Positions 22,356 to 36,200 of a DNA stretch of 64,000 bases are shown here, piece after piece. This DNA is from Adiantum capillus-veneris. Its lineage: Eukaryota; Streptophyta; Polypodiopsida; Polypodiales; Pteridaceae. The stretch covers positions 31,079,513 to 31,143,512 of the forward strand of contig CM043968.1 in assembly GCA_014529385.2 (NCBI GenBank), in the 5' to 3' direction. The notes under the pieces are model-generated. The model was not told the DNA's origin. It did not search any database and was given only the letters and a program-made list of their open reading frames with translations. The first letter of the stretch is position 1. Every line of letters begins with the position of its first letter. Position numbers and translations under genes: made by a program.

Positions 22356-22587
22356 AGTAATTTCATCCACTAATAGATACCAATATTTCTTTGAAATAAT
22401 ACAAAGAGACAAACACTAAGAAATGTGTCCACATGTGTTATAAACATCTCAAAAGCAACATAATGCCAAATAGTAATTTCATCCACTACTAAATATCAAT
22501 ATTTCTTTAAAATAATATAAAGAGATAAGCAGTAAGAAATATGTCCGCATATGTTATAAACATCTTAAAAGCAACATAATGTCAAAT
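22356..22587. repeat. 116-bp tandem duplication
   Basis: AGTAATTTCATCCACTA starts at 22356 and 22472. The two units differ by scattered substitutions. Confidence 0.88.
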
Positions 22588-22868
22588 AGTATCTAAGCCT
22601 TGTTTACTTGCAACCGTTGTAATCAAATTTGCCAAACTTAATAAATGAGTTAACATGCTGAAAGACATGTTTACATAAATCGACAAATAAAAGAATTGCG
22701 AGTACATGTGCCACTTAAAAGTAACTTTATCTAACATTCAGAAAGGTTTATTTAATAGGCTATTTATGTGATATTTTGTTTACCACTTTTCCATTCATCA
22801 AGCGTTGGTCAAGGTGAATAATGAGGCATTTATATAATAGAGGATGCTAAGTATATCGCATGCATTAA

Positions 22869-24207
22869 CACTAGAATGGTAACAGGACACTTTTATGTCC
22901 TTGGACACTTTTGTGTCCTGTTAAGTGACCATTTTGCTTGAATTATTTGAAGAGTATGAAAATGACTTTCTAGGTCCTATATATCCACAAAGTTGCCTTA
23001 TGAGCTGAAAAAAACTTAGCATTTTTTTTTGAGTATCGATCTCACCATTAACCTTACTCTTGCACAACATTTTTGAACCTAATCTGTCTGGAAAAACGGG
23101 TTCTGTTTTTGGCTTTTTTTCAAATTTTGGCAACTATACCACTCTAAACTTCATGTTTGTGAGGTTTAGATGGCTAGAGGTTAGGCCTTCATAGTTCTCA
23201 ACATGTTTTGATGCTTGTAGGGAGAGCTAAGTGTTAAAATTGAAAGTTATGACCAATTTACAAGAATTACATAATCCTGTTTTTTGGCCAAAATTAGCAC
23301 TTTTATGATTTTTTTGGTGGCTTTCTTGATATCCAAATTCAATTTTTATTGTGTAAGTGTAATGTATAACATAAAGCTAATCTTCCTTGAGTTTTGGGGG
23401 ACCTAATATGTTATATAGCATAGTATATGATGATGGTTGAGTTTTTTGATTGCTGAAGAATACGATACATTTTAGAGTAGCAAGTATAACTTTCTCAATA
23501 TTGCTTGTTTCTTAGGCCAATTGTGTGTATTTTGTAGGTAGTGACCATATCTAATCATAGACTACAAACTTGGCTAGGTATTGAGTAGTTTCTATGGGTT
23601 TCTAGAGGTCATAATGTTAAACCTAGTTTTTTCATGTTTGCTGTATTTAGCACTTTATCATTGCCCCCAAGGTTCCAATTGTAAGAGATCCATTATCCTT
23701 TTGACATGCTCCATGGCTCCTTTTGAATCTAGAGGCCCAAAGGGAACTAAGAAAATATGTATATAGTATTTGTATTAAGTGTGACTATAGAAACTTTGAT
23801 GATAGGTCCGCAGAATGGCAAAAATGCAACTTTTTTGTACCTATTTTTTTTGCCCAAAAAAAAACTAGTGAGGTAAAAGCAACCATATTTTTTGGTCACC
23901 AACCCATTGAAGTTAACGGGGCATTTTATCTCACGTCCTACAAAAATCTCCACTCTTATTTATATGCAATCAACCGTAAGAAATTGCTGTTTTGGGCAAA
24001 ATGCACTGGTCCATCAACTTTGGAGGCTTGTAGTGACCAAGGGATGAGAAAAATTACAAGTTTCTCATTTTTTCCATATGTAGTAGTTATTGAACTATAA
24101 GCTCATGAAAGGATTTTTCAAAATGAGTGGATCTACTATGGTTTTGGAATTTTTTCCCAAAACCCTGAAAGGACACTTTTATGTCCTGTTAGGTTACCAC
24201 TCTAGTG
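22869..24207. mobile_element. TTAA-flanked non-autonomous DNA element (piggyBac-like termini)
   Basis: The 1339-bp element begins CACTAGAATGGTAAC, and its other end read in reverse is CACTAGAGTGGTAAC, a 15-bp terminal inverted repeat with one mismatch. Both sides are bounded by TTAA (22865-22868 and 24208-24211). Inside each end are GGACACTTTTATGTCC-type subterminal palindromes, with two units on the left and one on the right. TTAA duplication, short terminal repeats and subterminal inverted repeats are the pattern of piggyBac elements. No transposase was recognised: the internal ORFs (for example 23723-24100) match nothing I know. The class call is therefore from ends only. Confidence 0.68.
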
Positions 24208-24211
24208 TTAA

Positions 24212-25184
24212 GATTTACAATGAGCCTCTTATATAGGCAATGAGGTGCATCTTCATGACATAATGGGCCTACATGTGGAGAGATGATATTGTTGCTCTAG
24301 GCAAGTGGAATCTCTACAAGACATACACATGGTTTTTCTTGGTGCTTGGACACCTAGGCTGACATCATGAAGTTGACTAGAGGGGTTTTCCATGAGGGTC
24401 TTTGTAGGTTCATAGCCTAACAATCCTCCCTTTCAACCCAAACTTTACAATAGTAGATTTTATTTCAGTTATTCATCTATTCATCTACGACAACCATTCT
24501 CTTCGATGAATCGTGATGGTTCTAAGTGGCTCTCTTGGATTCATCTTTTGTAGGTTCAAACACCATTTAAATGATGAGTGCAAGCAAGGTGTAGGCCTCT
24601 ACTTTGTGAAATACTCTGCTCAAACATGTCCCCAAATAGACCTCATGAGTGGCATATAAGCGAGTCTTACCACTAGCTTTTCATGCTAAAGCCGTCTTTG
24701 AAGCTCTTACAAAGTGTCCAAGAAGCTTTTTTTAAAATGAAGATTTTATCGGATTTGGTCGTTATAATAATAGAAGTGAATTTTTATTGTCCACACCCAA
24801 AGGTGAAATCACGTTGAAAGCTTTGTAACCATAAAATTTGTTGATGACTATGATGCTTGTTTTTATCGGTTTTTTAGAATGTCACAATTTGATCATTGTC
24901 TTTTCATCCTTTTCTATGTAAAATAGACCTATATCAGTTTAATTTTTTTCATCATTGTCTAGCTGTTGAAAAAAAAAACCATTGATGTGAACATAGGTAC
25001 CGAATGGTTTGTCTCTTGATGTTTTTGTATAAATGCCTCTCATTGAGTTCTCTTTGGGCTCTCATGTGAATATAATCTTACAAGGCCCTTCTAAAAGATA
25101 CCACAAAGACTCAAGAGATATTTTCAAAGGTTTTTGAAATGATGCCAAGGAGGTGAGTTGTGTGTGTGTGTGTGTGTGTTTTTC

Positions 25185-25232
<48 letters not shown>

Positions 25233-25500
25233 GAATTTTCCGTCAAAGGCCAATTTTTCTTTAACCAAGACAAGGACAAATACACAACACAATTAGAGTT
25301 CTTTTATTTACCCGATGCCCATAAGCACTTTGTAGTATGCAAACTTCTTGAGCACCTACAAGTGAAGTGATACCAAAAATCGATGTGCTTTGGTTTCACA
25401 TGAAAAGATAGATATTGCCTAAACCAGATAGCATTGTGACTATCTCAATGCAAAATTGGGACCTCTAGATTAATGGAAAATTACCACAAATCTCTCACTA
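24212..25500. other. Non-coding, no recognised gene
   Basis: AT-rich sequence with (GT)n/(GA)n at 25157-25230. The stretch around 24420-24450 (AACAATCCTCCCTTTCAACC) looks like an LTR end next to a polypurine tract on the minus strand, but no partner LTR was found. Confidence 0.45.
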
Positions 25501-25800
25501 GACAAGTGTACACTACAGCTTCCTTGAGATCTTTTTATGCAAGAAACCCTACTCAGCTTATACACTAGATTTTCACATACAATCTGCCAACAAAATGAAA
25601 GTGCACCACTAGTGAATGTAAAGACATAGCCCAAAGTAGACCTTATTTTCTCCACATTCCTTGCATGATGTGCATTTCCCCCTAGCTACACATCCTTCCT
25701 TACCTCCAAAGAAACTGTGCAATTGTGTTGTACCATTCAAGTAATTCATCACACCTTTGAATGACTCCCAATGCTTCTTGCCAGGATGCACCATAACTTG
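25470..25800 (-). pseudogene. Ty1/copia RNase H fragment
   Basis: Two overlapping minus-strand frames give KHWESFKGVMNYLNGTTQLH, then RSTLGYVFTFTSGALSFCW. These match the copia RNase H pattern HWxAxKxxxxYLxGT...RSTxGYxFTxxxGAxSW. There is a frame change between the pieces and none of the rest of pol is present, so it is a relic. Confidence 0.75.
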
Positions 25801-25839
25801 GGAAAAAAAGAACTGCCACTATAAATGTAATTCTTTACA

Positions 25840-25863
25840 ATCTCTCTCTCTCTCTGTCCCTCC

Positions 25864-25933
<70 letters not shown>

Positions 25934-25975
25934 CATTGTATTACACACCCTCTCCCTCTGAGCCCACTTGTACAT

Positions 25976-26037
<62 letters not shown>

Positions 26038-26070
26038 GGAGGAGAGAGGAACACACACACACACACACAT
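25840..26070. repeat. Compound (CT)n / (GA)n / (CA)n microsatellites
   Basis: (CT)n at 25840-25931 and (GA)n at 25976-26040 are inverted relative to each other, followed by (AC)n at 26051-26069. Long Ser-Leu or Arg-Glu reading frames here are artefacts of the dinucleotides. Confidence 0.95.
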
Positions 26071-26703
26071 ATATATCCTCGTTACGAGGGCCATCTTGCA
26101 TTGTTAGTAGTACATATAGGTAAATATATATACATACATTGTATATTAGAGAGAGAAAGAGAGAGAGAGAGCTCCAAAATTTGATTTTGGAGTGAAGCGA
26201 GGTTTTTTTTTTAAGTTGCTCAGTTGAGCAAAAATTTGGAAAAAGCCCCATCCAAAATGTCTCTCCATTCCCATCCCCAAATAACACCAATTGTTTATGA
26301 GAGTCCAACACTTGATTGATGGATCAGATGCCCTTTCTATGCATGTGTAATTCCTTTTTCCAATCAAAAGTATAGGAGGCTTTTTAAAAGAAAGCTCCAG
26401 AACACATTTTCTTGGCCAAGAGAATTGCGAGTGTAGCGTGCCCTGCCTTGCCATTTAAGTTTAACGCATATGTTTTTCCAAGCCCGAACTAGCATATTAG
26501 AAGTGTTGTTGCTAGTGTTCAATCGAACTGCTCTTAAGAGTTTTTCCCATTAGGGCATATTCCAGGTGCCATGAAAGTAAACAACAAAATGATATATGAT
26601 AGACCATGCATAGAGGGCGCAATCCCTATCCTTCAACAATATGTGCTTCATAAACGTTGCTCTGCCCTCATTGCCTGGGACACAATAGCAGCCTTGAGAG
26701 GCC

Positions 26704-27220
<517 letters not shown>

Positions 27221-27329
27221 AAGCAGTGCAAGAGAGAGGGAAGAGGGAGAAAATAAAAAACAAAGCTCGCTCCAGAAGCTCGTTTTAGAAGCTTTTAGAG
27301 TGAGCTATGAAACGTAAGCAAAAAGAGGA

Positions 27330-30300
27330 AAAAAGTTCACTCCGTATCAATCCTCAAGCACAGTCCCTAGGCAAGGCTGACTAGGTGTGCATGTTCATGG
27401 CTCCTAAAGATAGGCTATGGGTCTATGAGAGGAGACGGTTGTGTGGAGATCATCATGCTAGTTTCCCCTTGTCCTTTCAATGGTATCAAAGAAAAACACC
27501 CATTGTATGCATACATGCCTGAGCAACATAAGCCAAGCATTGAGATTGAGCTCAAGGAGTCTGTGGAGAGAAAGAGACGTTGGAGTTGTCCCTTACACAC
27601 ACGTGTGCTTACGGGGTGGCCATCACTAATCGTGTTGTTGATGAGCTTGATGAATTTTTGAGGTCGAGTGTCGGAGATGTCGTCACTACAATGTGGTGGA
27701 TAGACCAACACCTCATCGTCTCTCTCTTTTCCTCTCAAATCTATGTTGCCTATGAGAGCTATAACACCACGGTTTCGCCTTCCTTTCACATCCTTGGGTG
27801 CCCCTAGTCAGACTCCTTGCCAACACTCGGTTGTAATTGAGTGGCCAAGTGGTCACTCTCACTAGGAAGAGAAGGTTAATTTCCTCTGGTCAGAGTCCTT
27901 GCCAACGCTCAGTGGCAATTGGAGAAGAATTTTTTGATTGAGGGTAAGCAGTGAAGATCAAAAATTAAATTCTACATGTTTTTTTTTTCTATAGAAAATT
28001 CACTTGCATTTGATTCACCCATAGTAGTTGTTTCGTTAACCTTCTAGCAAATTGGATCACCTAAGATATGATCTTGCTCGTCTCTTCTCCAAGCTTCATC
28101 ATGTTCATATTGCCGACTCTTTGGAGAACATTTTTTGCTCACATGCAACTATATGCATTATGTGCTTCCGTTGCAAAAAAAAAGGGATTCTTTTACTATT
28201 TTTTGTCAAAGGAGGCAACATTTCCTCACTCAAGCTAGTGGCTTTTTTGGTGCTTGAGACAACAAGCACTGATAGCTCCACCATCATGTTTTGAAGCTAA
28301 ATCTTCTTGCTTTGCTCATGGAGCATACATTCCTACGAGCTTTCATTATGTTGTCGGGTAACGATATTCCATAAATTCATTCTTTTGATTTTGAAGCTAC
28401 ACCACAACTAGGGCCAAATGCTACTATGCCATATGTGCATGCAACTAAGAACAATTTTTTGTCGACTAAGCATTACTTAGTATGCAGAACTTCAACACTC
28501 TCTCACAACAAACTCAAAAGTTTGAAACGAGTTTTTTGACTGCCATAAATGCAAACTAACTACATTCACGGAGGTAATTAACCAGTGTATGGTGTAGATG
28601 GCCAAGGGGCGGATGTAGGTTCTAGGGGATGTCACTGTAGGAGCCGATGGGGGACCACAACCATCGAAATCTTTTACTGACATTCACCATCTATGGTACA
28701 CTGGTGGATGATTGTTCCACTAGCACAGAAATCCAAGACATGGATGCAATTTTGACATATCTTTTATAAGGAATCTTTGCCCAACAATGAAGCAAATTAT
28801 AATTGGAAGACATGGGATAATTGTTACATGCACAATTCTTTTATCATCAGTTATACTTCCGAGTATCATGTGATTATTCTTAAGCGGAATGGGATCAATG
28901 AATCCCAAAAAGTTTGAGGTTTTCTTCGATGTCTCCATCTTGATTTCAAGGCTTCATTACTCATTCGCACTTCCAAGGACATTGGAAGAGGCAATTGCAC
29001 AATCTTTGGTATATGATGGAGATGAGAAAGGGTTGCAACAAGCACCGTTTCTGTTCGATGTCGAATCTCCTGGGAGGGGCATGTGCTCTTCAGATTCTCT
29101 ATCTGCTGCTAACTTTGCATGAGAAAACAGAGATAATTTGTGCTTTTATTGTTTGTCAAGTTCACATACTAAAAGAGATTTCCCTCTACTACGGGCAAAT
29201 ATTGCAGGCTGTCGACCAGAGCACAAATCGTCGCAAAGCATCTCCATAGTCATGAGATCTTCCTCAAGTTTGCTATTTAACTAGTCTAGTTTTGGCTATC
29301 AACCACAAATAAAATAGATGCTATTTTTTTATAGAGTTCAACTACATAACCTTTTCTCAGATGTATCTCTTTAGAGCAATATATGATTCTTATTTTACAC
29401 TAAAGAGTGTGCGATAACTATCACTAAGAGTGTGCACTATATTACACTAAGAGTGCACATTATCTCTCACTAAGAGAGTGTTTATCTCACTAAGCATGTG
29501 TAGTAGATGTGTTTTCAATTTATTGTTTAGCATCAATATCATGATTTTTGAATATTATGTTGCTTCTATGGCTATGAGCACATATGAACGGTGTGCTTTG
29601 GAGAGTATCTACATTTTTGGACCCTAAGAGTGTGCCATTTGATATAGCTTGGTCGTATTTCACATCACCTTTTGCTATTCAAACTAGAGGCAATATGCAT
29701 AAGTCAGAGTATATTGTCTTTGGAAATGTAAAAACCAGATCTGGCTTCACTCTTTTCAGACACTACGAGTGTTCAATATGATGCTAGCCTCCCTTATATC
29801 TAGGATTATGTTTGGCTATTCAAGTTAGAAGCAATGTGCAACTGTAAGAGCACACAATTTTGCATAGAGGGATGTAAGTGCAGTTCTTGTGCAACCATGC
29901 TTGGACAAATTGCAACATTCATCATATTTTGGAGTTAAGAAGTTTATGATCTTATGCGTAGAGGGATGTAAGTGTAGTTCTTGTGCAACCATGCTTGGGA
30001 AAACTACAAGATTTATCATATTGTGGAGTTAAGAAATTCAGGGATGTTATGCACACATACTCCACAAATGTCTCTTCTTCTTTAGCAAAGAATTGCCCCA
30101 TTTTGGGATTTACACCGCATGTGGAGGGTAAATGTATGCATGGACTTAGAGATAGAGTGCCAACCTTTCCTTATGGGTCACATGTAAGTACAAATGCTCA
30201 TCAATTGCTTGACTAATCTGCATTAGAAAGAAGCAGTCCAGTTTTTGGAAGCCATTTCTTGAAACAAGTGAGCTAGTTTTGCTCCGTTAGAACATCTACT

Positions 30301-30903
30301 TTGAGATATAGGCTCTCATTTAATGGAAAAATAAGAGTAAAAAGTTAGAGCATCTCGACTGAGACAGTCTCTCATTTAGTAGAGAAATATGAGTAATATG
30401 TTTGCTCACTTAGAGCACCTTGCTAGAGATAGCTTCTGATATTCCTTATCCAGTTGGAGTAATGATTTTGCTTAGTCTGAGCACCTCATTTGAGGTAAGC
30501 TGCACTACAAGTATAAGACATAGTTAGCGGTTCCTTCTAGCCCAAGGGAATAGTCTCTTACAAAGGTAAGAATCCCAATCATTTAGTTTTGTTTTTGCCT
30601 ACGGGCAAATAGTTCTAGATGTGAGTACCAGCTTTGGTACTTATCCCGTGGATCAGCTCACCTAATATAGGTTTAGATTCAAGTAACATTGATGTTCTTG
30701 CAAAGAGAAGTTTCATTGATATTTTTAAGGATCCTTCAAGGGGGGAGTAAGTTGAGGACAAGGGTAAGACCAGGACTGGCATGATCTAGTCTAGGTAAGG
30801 CCGGCTAGGTGTGATGTTTAGGGGATCCTAAAGATAGGCTATGGATCTATCATTGGAGATGGTTGGGTGAAGATCAACATGCAAGTTCCCCCTTGTCCTT
30901 TCA
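27330..30903 (+). mobile_element. Possible degenerate LTR element with short LTRs
   Basis: A block of about 150 bp at 27330-27479 (CTAAAGATAGGCTATGG, CCCCTTGTCCTTTCAA) recurs in diverged form at about 30751-30903. The left copy is followed by TGGTATCAAAG (27481), one base from the Met-tRNA primer-binding sequence. The right copy is preceded by a purine tract (CAAGGGGGGAG, about 30737-30747). No gag or pol domain was found between. A 94-bp tandem repeat sits at about 29865-30050. Confidence 0.42.
29865..30050. repeat. 94-bp direct tandem repeat
   Basis: TAGAGGGATGTAAGTG starts at 29865 and 29959, and the two units share most of their length. Confidence 0.85.
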
Positions 30904-33263
30904 ATTGGTAGTAATGATGAAGATGAATGCAGAGACTGGACCAAGAGGGATTGAGATGATAGAAACCCTAGATCTTCAAAAGAGCATCAACCATAAGAAC
31001 GTGAGCTATTCAATGGTTATCAAGGTAGGATTTTGATGTGTCATGGATCACGGTTGCTTTGTGTAACTTGTCGGATTTGTGATCACAAGGAAGGGATTGT
31101 GCATGCATAAAAAATCGCCACGGATATGATTGCTCATGCAAAATATGTTTTGAAGAGAGATCAAGAGGTATGGGTTAAGGTTGTTTCCATGACTAGGAAT
31201 ATAGCTAGCCTTTTCCATGAGGGATGTGGACCAAGAGACAGAGCCAGATATTCTATCGATCAAAAGCGGCTCTTTCGATGAGGAATCTACTTTCTCTGGT
31301 ATGGATGAGGGTTAAGGGTCTTGGATGTGAGGAATTACCCCAATTATAATGCTGATGGATATGGACTCTTATATCAAGACAAAGGCACTAAAGAGAAGCT
31401 TGAAATTGAGCTAAACGAGGATAAGCCAACCTTCTTAAGAGGGCAAACAACGTTTCACTTGTGAAAACCATAGAGTTGCAATGACACATTCTTCTTTAGC
31501 CAAAGACAAGAGAGAGTTGCAAAAGGAGCAACAACAGACCATGCTTGATTCCATCCCAAAGGATGAAAACCATCCTTTGGGAAGATCGTATGCTAGAAAT
31601 AAAAGAGCACCATCTCACTCAAGAACTTGGTGGTGTAGTACCTCTATAATACTCTCTCTATATGACATGTCAGAGTGGAAGAAGGATGCATTTGGAAAGG
31701 CACCCACACTTGGCGAGTGATCAAAGCTATCAATCCAAGAGCAAAGACAAAGTCTTCCCATTTACAAGTTGAAAAATAAGATGGTTAGAGCAATCCATGA
31801 GCCAGGGCGGGTCCACCTTTGAAAAATACTTATAGTACGTGCATTTAAGAGGTGTTTATAAAACCCCTATATACACACACTTCACCATGAATTAAAAGAT
31901 TGCTTTTCTTTCATAAACCTATAACCTTTTTAAATCTTTCATATTTTGACCCCTCTTATATATACACTTACATAGTTTGAGGTGTTCCCCTTGGGTCTTT
32001 GGGAATCATGTTTTGGTTGTGATTGGAGAAACTAGTTTAGGGAAACCAACATAGGTGACAAAATATCCCCAATAGAAGCAGGGTACACTAAAAAAGGAAA
32101 GAGTGGCTTTACACAACCTAACAGCGGCTGCAATGTTTGCAGCCAAGAGGGTTGCTGAAGAACTTGGTTGCATGCTTGGGGAAGAGGTTGGCTACATGAT
32201 TAAGTTTGAGGATTGCATATGGCCTGAGATGATAATCAAGTATATGATTAATGAAGCTCCTTGTGGATAGCCAGCCCTCAAAGTATCCTATTATACTAGT
32301 TGAGGAACCACATAAAAGTATAATACTTGGCTCCCCCAACCATTTCCACCACCCAACACCTGATGTGTCTTTGATAAGGAAAAAATGCCTCTCAAAATAT
32401 CTTGGTGACCCATGATCACATCTTCCATAGCCGGGCCCACTCCATGGCATTGTCACACTCAACTCACTTGGCACAAGTGGCCTTGGGCAAGAGAACAAAA
32501 TATCTTAAGTAATAATTTGACTATATTTGAAGGTTTTCCACTAAATTTCTCTAAACTATATAGGTTTTCTCAACTTCAAATTAAGGATTTAGAAGTAAAT
32601 TTCAAACCTTGTATGTAAAACCTAGGTCCCCCCCCTCAAAGATGACATTCAAACAAAAAGTCCCTATAAGGATTGATCTTATGAGGGTAATCTTATGAAA
32701 ATAGCATTGACTTCACCAATGCCAAAAAAGGAAAACCCGTTACATAAACTTCGGGTGTTGTCAGTCACGCTAGGTTTTACAAGTGAATTTGGAATTGACT
32801 GACATGTATAAGGAGAAAAGTAGAGTCTCACACTTGTACACATTGCTTTGAAAGGACACTCATTTCAACATTATCTTAGCGTGCATTTTAAGTTTATCTT
32901 TTTTGCAGAATGACCATTCCTAACCTTGACCTCTTGAACTTTGTGCCGTTACAAGTTTGATCTACATTGACTACAAGTTTGCAACTCGATGATGGGAGCA
33001 TCTAGAGAATGTTGAGAAAAATTATACATCAATAGGCCTTAAAGGTTCATCATTTGCATCCAGATTTCCATGTGTATGCATTTGCTTGGACTCCACAACT
33101 AAACTATGTAGCAAGGCATGGCTTCTATTCCTTATAATTTTTCGGGGCGCGGGAGGGGGGGGGGGGGAGACATTGCTGACTCTCCATCATATTTTTTGTA
33201 TGGCACTTTTGTATGACATGCAATATACAGTATGCACTTTGTATCATTTCCTCATTGCATGAT
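30904..33263. other. No recognised gene
   Basis: Short ORFs only, none with a recognisable domain. Probably decayed repeats. A G-rich run sits near 33145-33169. Confidence 0.5.
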
Positions 33264-33283
33264 AAAAAGTTTAACTAGTCCCA

Positions 33284-36200
33284 AACGCCCCTCCTAAGAA
33301 AATTTGTTTGTTTTTTTGGCATCTAAACCTAAGCTTCTGATAGTAACAACTACGTCGGTTGTGAAAATCCTAGGACTAAAGAGGGCCAAAAGGGTAAAGG
33401 AAGTGGCAAGAGAATCCATGTCACTGGAGGCTAATGGAGCCTTGAAAGGGATAGGCTCCTCTACACCCCCTACCCAACTAAAAGGTGCGACTGGTGTCAT
33501 CCTGCTTCACAATCCTTTTGAAGTGCTACAAGAAAAGAAATTCCTTGACCCTGAAGAACGTCCAGATTCTCTTGGGGCCACGGATGTGGAGACCGAGGGT
33601 CAGATGTAGAGGAGTTTGTTCCCCTCTCCCAATGATGGAAGTTTTGGCTATCCAATCATGGAACGACGAGAAAGGATTAAAGACCCAGAAGAAGCATGCC
33701 CTCTTTTGGGAGGAAGTTAGAAAGGATAAGGAAGTTAATTGGTAGGCCATCCAAGAACATCAGCTGGATGCTTGCAACAAAAGAAAATAGGCATTGGGGA
33801 AGAAGTTGGTGATCTATGGAGAGGGAATGGACGGGTTCAGTGGTGTCCTCTCTCTTGTGGACAAGGACTTGGAGCCCAAAGTGGTCCTTAATGACCCATA
33901 TGGGACAGTCCTATGATGACTGAGAGTCATGTGGGCAGATCAACCTATCACCATAATAAACATATATGGACCCTACAATGCCAAGGATAAAGCCAAATTG
34001 TGGATGCACCTTAGGGATTCCCCTATTGAAGGAGAGTGGCTACTGATAGGTGACTATAATATGGTGGAGAAGAGCAAGGATAGAACAGGCTCAACCAGTC
34101 TATTGGCACGTTTTGAAAAAAATAAATGGTTGGGTCTTTGTAAGAAATGGGCTATGATGAACCTGTGTGTGAGGTGGGTCCCTGAAACAGCAGGTTGATA
34201 TCCAGGGAGACCTTCCTCTAGCCAGAGATCACTAATCAAGCACACTTTTTTAGGTCCTTGAAAATCAAGAAAAGTCGGGGCTCTATCCACTTGCTCAAAG
34301 ATGAGAATGGGAATGCTACACAAGACCAAGAGGAAATGGCTAGGATGATGCTTGTTCATCTGAGCTGAATCATTGGCCAGCCAAAGACCCGCTCTCAAGA
34401 AGTGCATGAAGCCAGAGCGACCTTGCTCAAGAGTGTCAATAGGAAAATTCCCCAACCTGAAGCCAATCGTCTTGAGATGGCCTTTTCTAAAGATGAATGC
34501 TCGCTTGTGTTGCAAGCTCTTGGCATGGAGAAGTCCCCTGGCTGGGATGGTCTAACCACTGAATTCTTCAGGGAGTTCTGGAATGAACTCAAGGTCCCAA
34601 TCATGTGTATGGCTAACCAAGATTTTGTCAAGGGGTCATTGGATCCTAGTGTGAAAAGAGGGCTTATCAAGCCTATCCCGAAACAGGCTTGCTACTCGCA
34701 TCTTAAGCACTGGCGTCCCATGACTATGATGTCTGTGGCATACAAATTCACTGCCAAGGCAATCGCTCTTAGAATTGTCCCCCTCCTGGACAGAGTCATG
34801 TCCCCTCATGAGCATGAGTTTATCAAAGGAAGGTCAATATATGACAATATCTTGACAGCAATGGTTGGCATTGAGTACGCAGCCTTCACGAAGCAGGAGT
34901 GCATTTTGCTCCAGCTCGACCTAGACAAGGCATATGATATGATCATGTGGTCCTTCATTGAAGATGTCATGAAATCACTAGGCTTCTTGCCTTTTTCAAC
35001 TTATACACACTCTAGGTGCAGGCATTCAATCTGAGCTTTTATTCAATGATAGAATTGTGGGCTCCTTTGAAGCCAGAATATCTATCAAGCAAGGATGCCC
35101 CCTGGCCCCTCTTCTCTTTGCCATTGGGTCACATCCTCTAATAACGATGCTCGAAGCTACTGCTGCGTGGGGGGAAATTCAAGGTTTAACTTTTCTCGGC
35201 AAAACGGCGAGCTCCTAATCAAGATGTTCACAGACGACTCCCTCCTCTTTTTGAAAGCCTATCCTCAAGTGCTCAAGGAGGCGCTAGAGATTGTGCAGGC
35301 ATTTGCTGTGGCCTCGGGGTCAAAGTGTAGTATTGAGAAGTCTAAACTGATTTCTCTGATGAAAAATGACTCATTTGACCTATTGGTCTGGTTAAGGGAG
35401 ATTGTGTCTAAAGGAAGGATATTTCGACAGCTGGGCACCCCCTTGGGGGTGGATGTTACACACAAGCAAATGTTTCGAAGATCCAGAGAAAAATGAGAAG
35501 GTGGGAGTATGTGTTGCTTCCCTTCTTGATTCGGGTCAGAGTGATCAACTTATTTATGCTTCCTATATTGCCTTCACTAGCCCGCTCCTTAAAATAGCCA
35601 AATGTAATTGGAAGGAGTTTTTGAATCCTGTTAAATTTTTTTAATGGAAGAACGACACTAAAGCCTCGTCGTCCCGGCAATGGGCAAAGTGTAAAGTTAT
35701 CGCTCGATTGGTGGTCCAAGGTGGCCTCAAAATTCTCAACCCTATTGTTCATATTGAGGCCCTGTGTGCCAAGTTTGTGGTCTCAATCGCAAAACAAGAT
35801 CAATCTTGGGCTATCATGACCAAGGATGTGATAGACAAGGGAAAACTTTGCTCCAAAGGTGGTTTGTGGAAAGGGATCGAGGTGCATGACAAACTATGAG
35901 CCCCCAAGTGGTCTAGCTTGAGACTTGGTGGCATCACGGAACAACTGATGCGAAAGTGCAATAGAGCAACATGGGTACTAGAATGGGATGAATTAACTTG
36001 ATACTTCCAAAAGTCCATCTTGCACTAGTCCCCTTGGCTGTCTAAAGTTGTTGGTGTAATCCTGAATCCTTCGTGGAGAGAAACTGCAATAAGGATGAAC
36101 AACAAAGGATTCCAACGGTTGATCCACTTCTGGGATGAAAACAACAAGTACTGGAAATCCTCTGACTAGGTGGATGCCCAGTTTCAACTCAATGGCACAT

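Larger units (their letters stand above)
20766..22868. other. Non-coding sequence downstream of the TWD40-2-like gene
   Basis: AT-rich with no recognisable gene. It contains a (GA)n tract at 21858-21918 and a two-unit 116-bp tandem repeat at 22356-22587. Confidence 0.6.

Noticed and set aside
23723-24100. Transposase in the TTAA-flanked element
   Set aside because: The 125-residue ORF shows no DDD/DDE motif or known domain, and most of it is Phe/Tyr/Lys-rich AT-biased sequence.
26100-26170. Possible LINE-A tail next to GA repeats
   Set aside because: The ATTTCATTTCAT and GAAGACGTTA signatures are absent, so this microsatellite is not linked to LINE-A.
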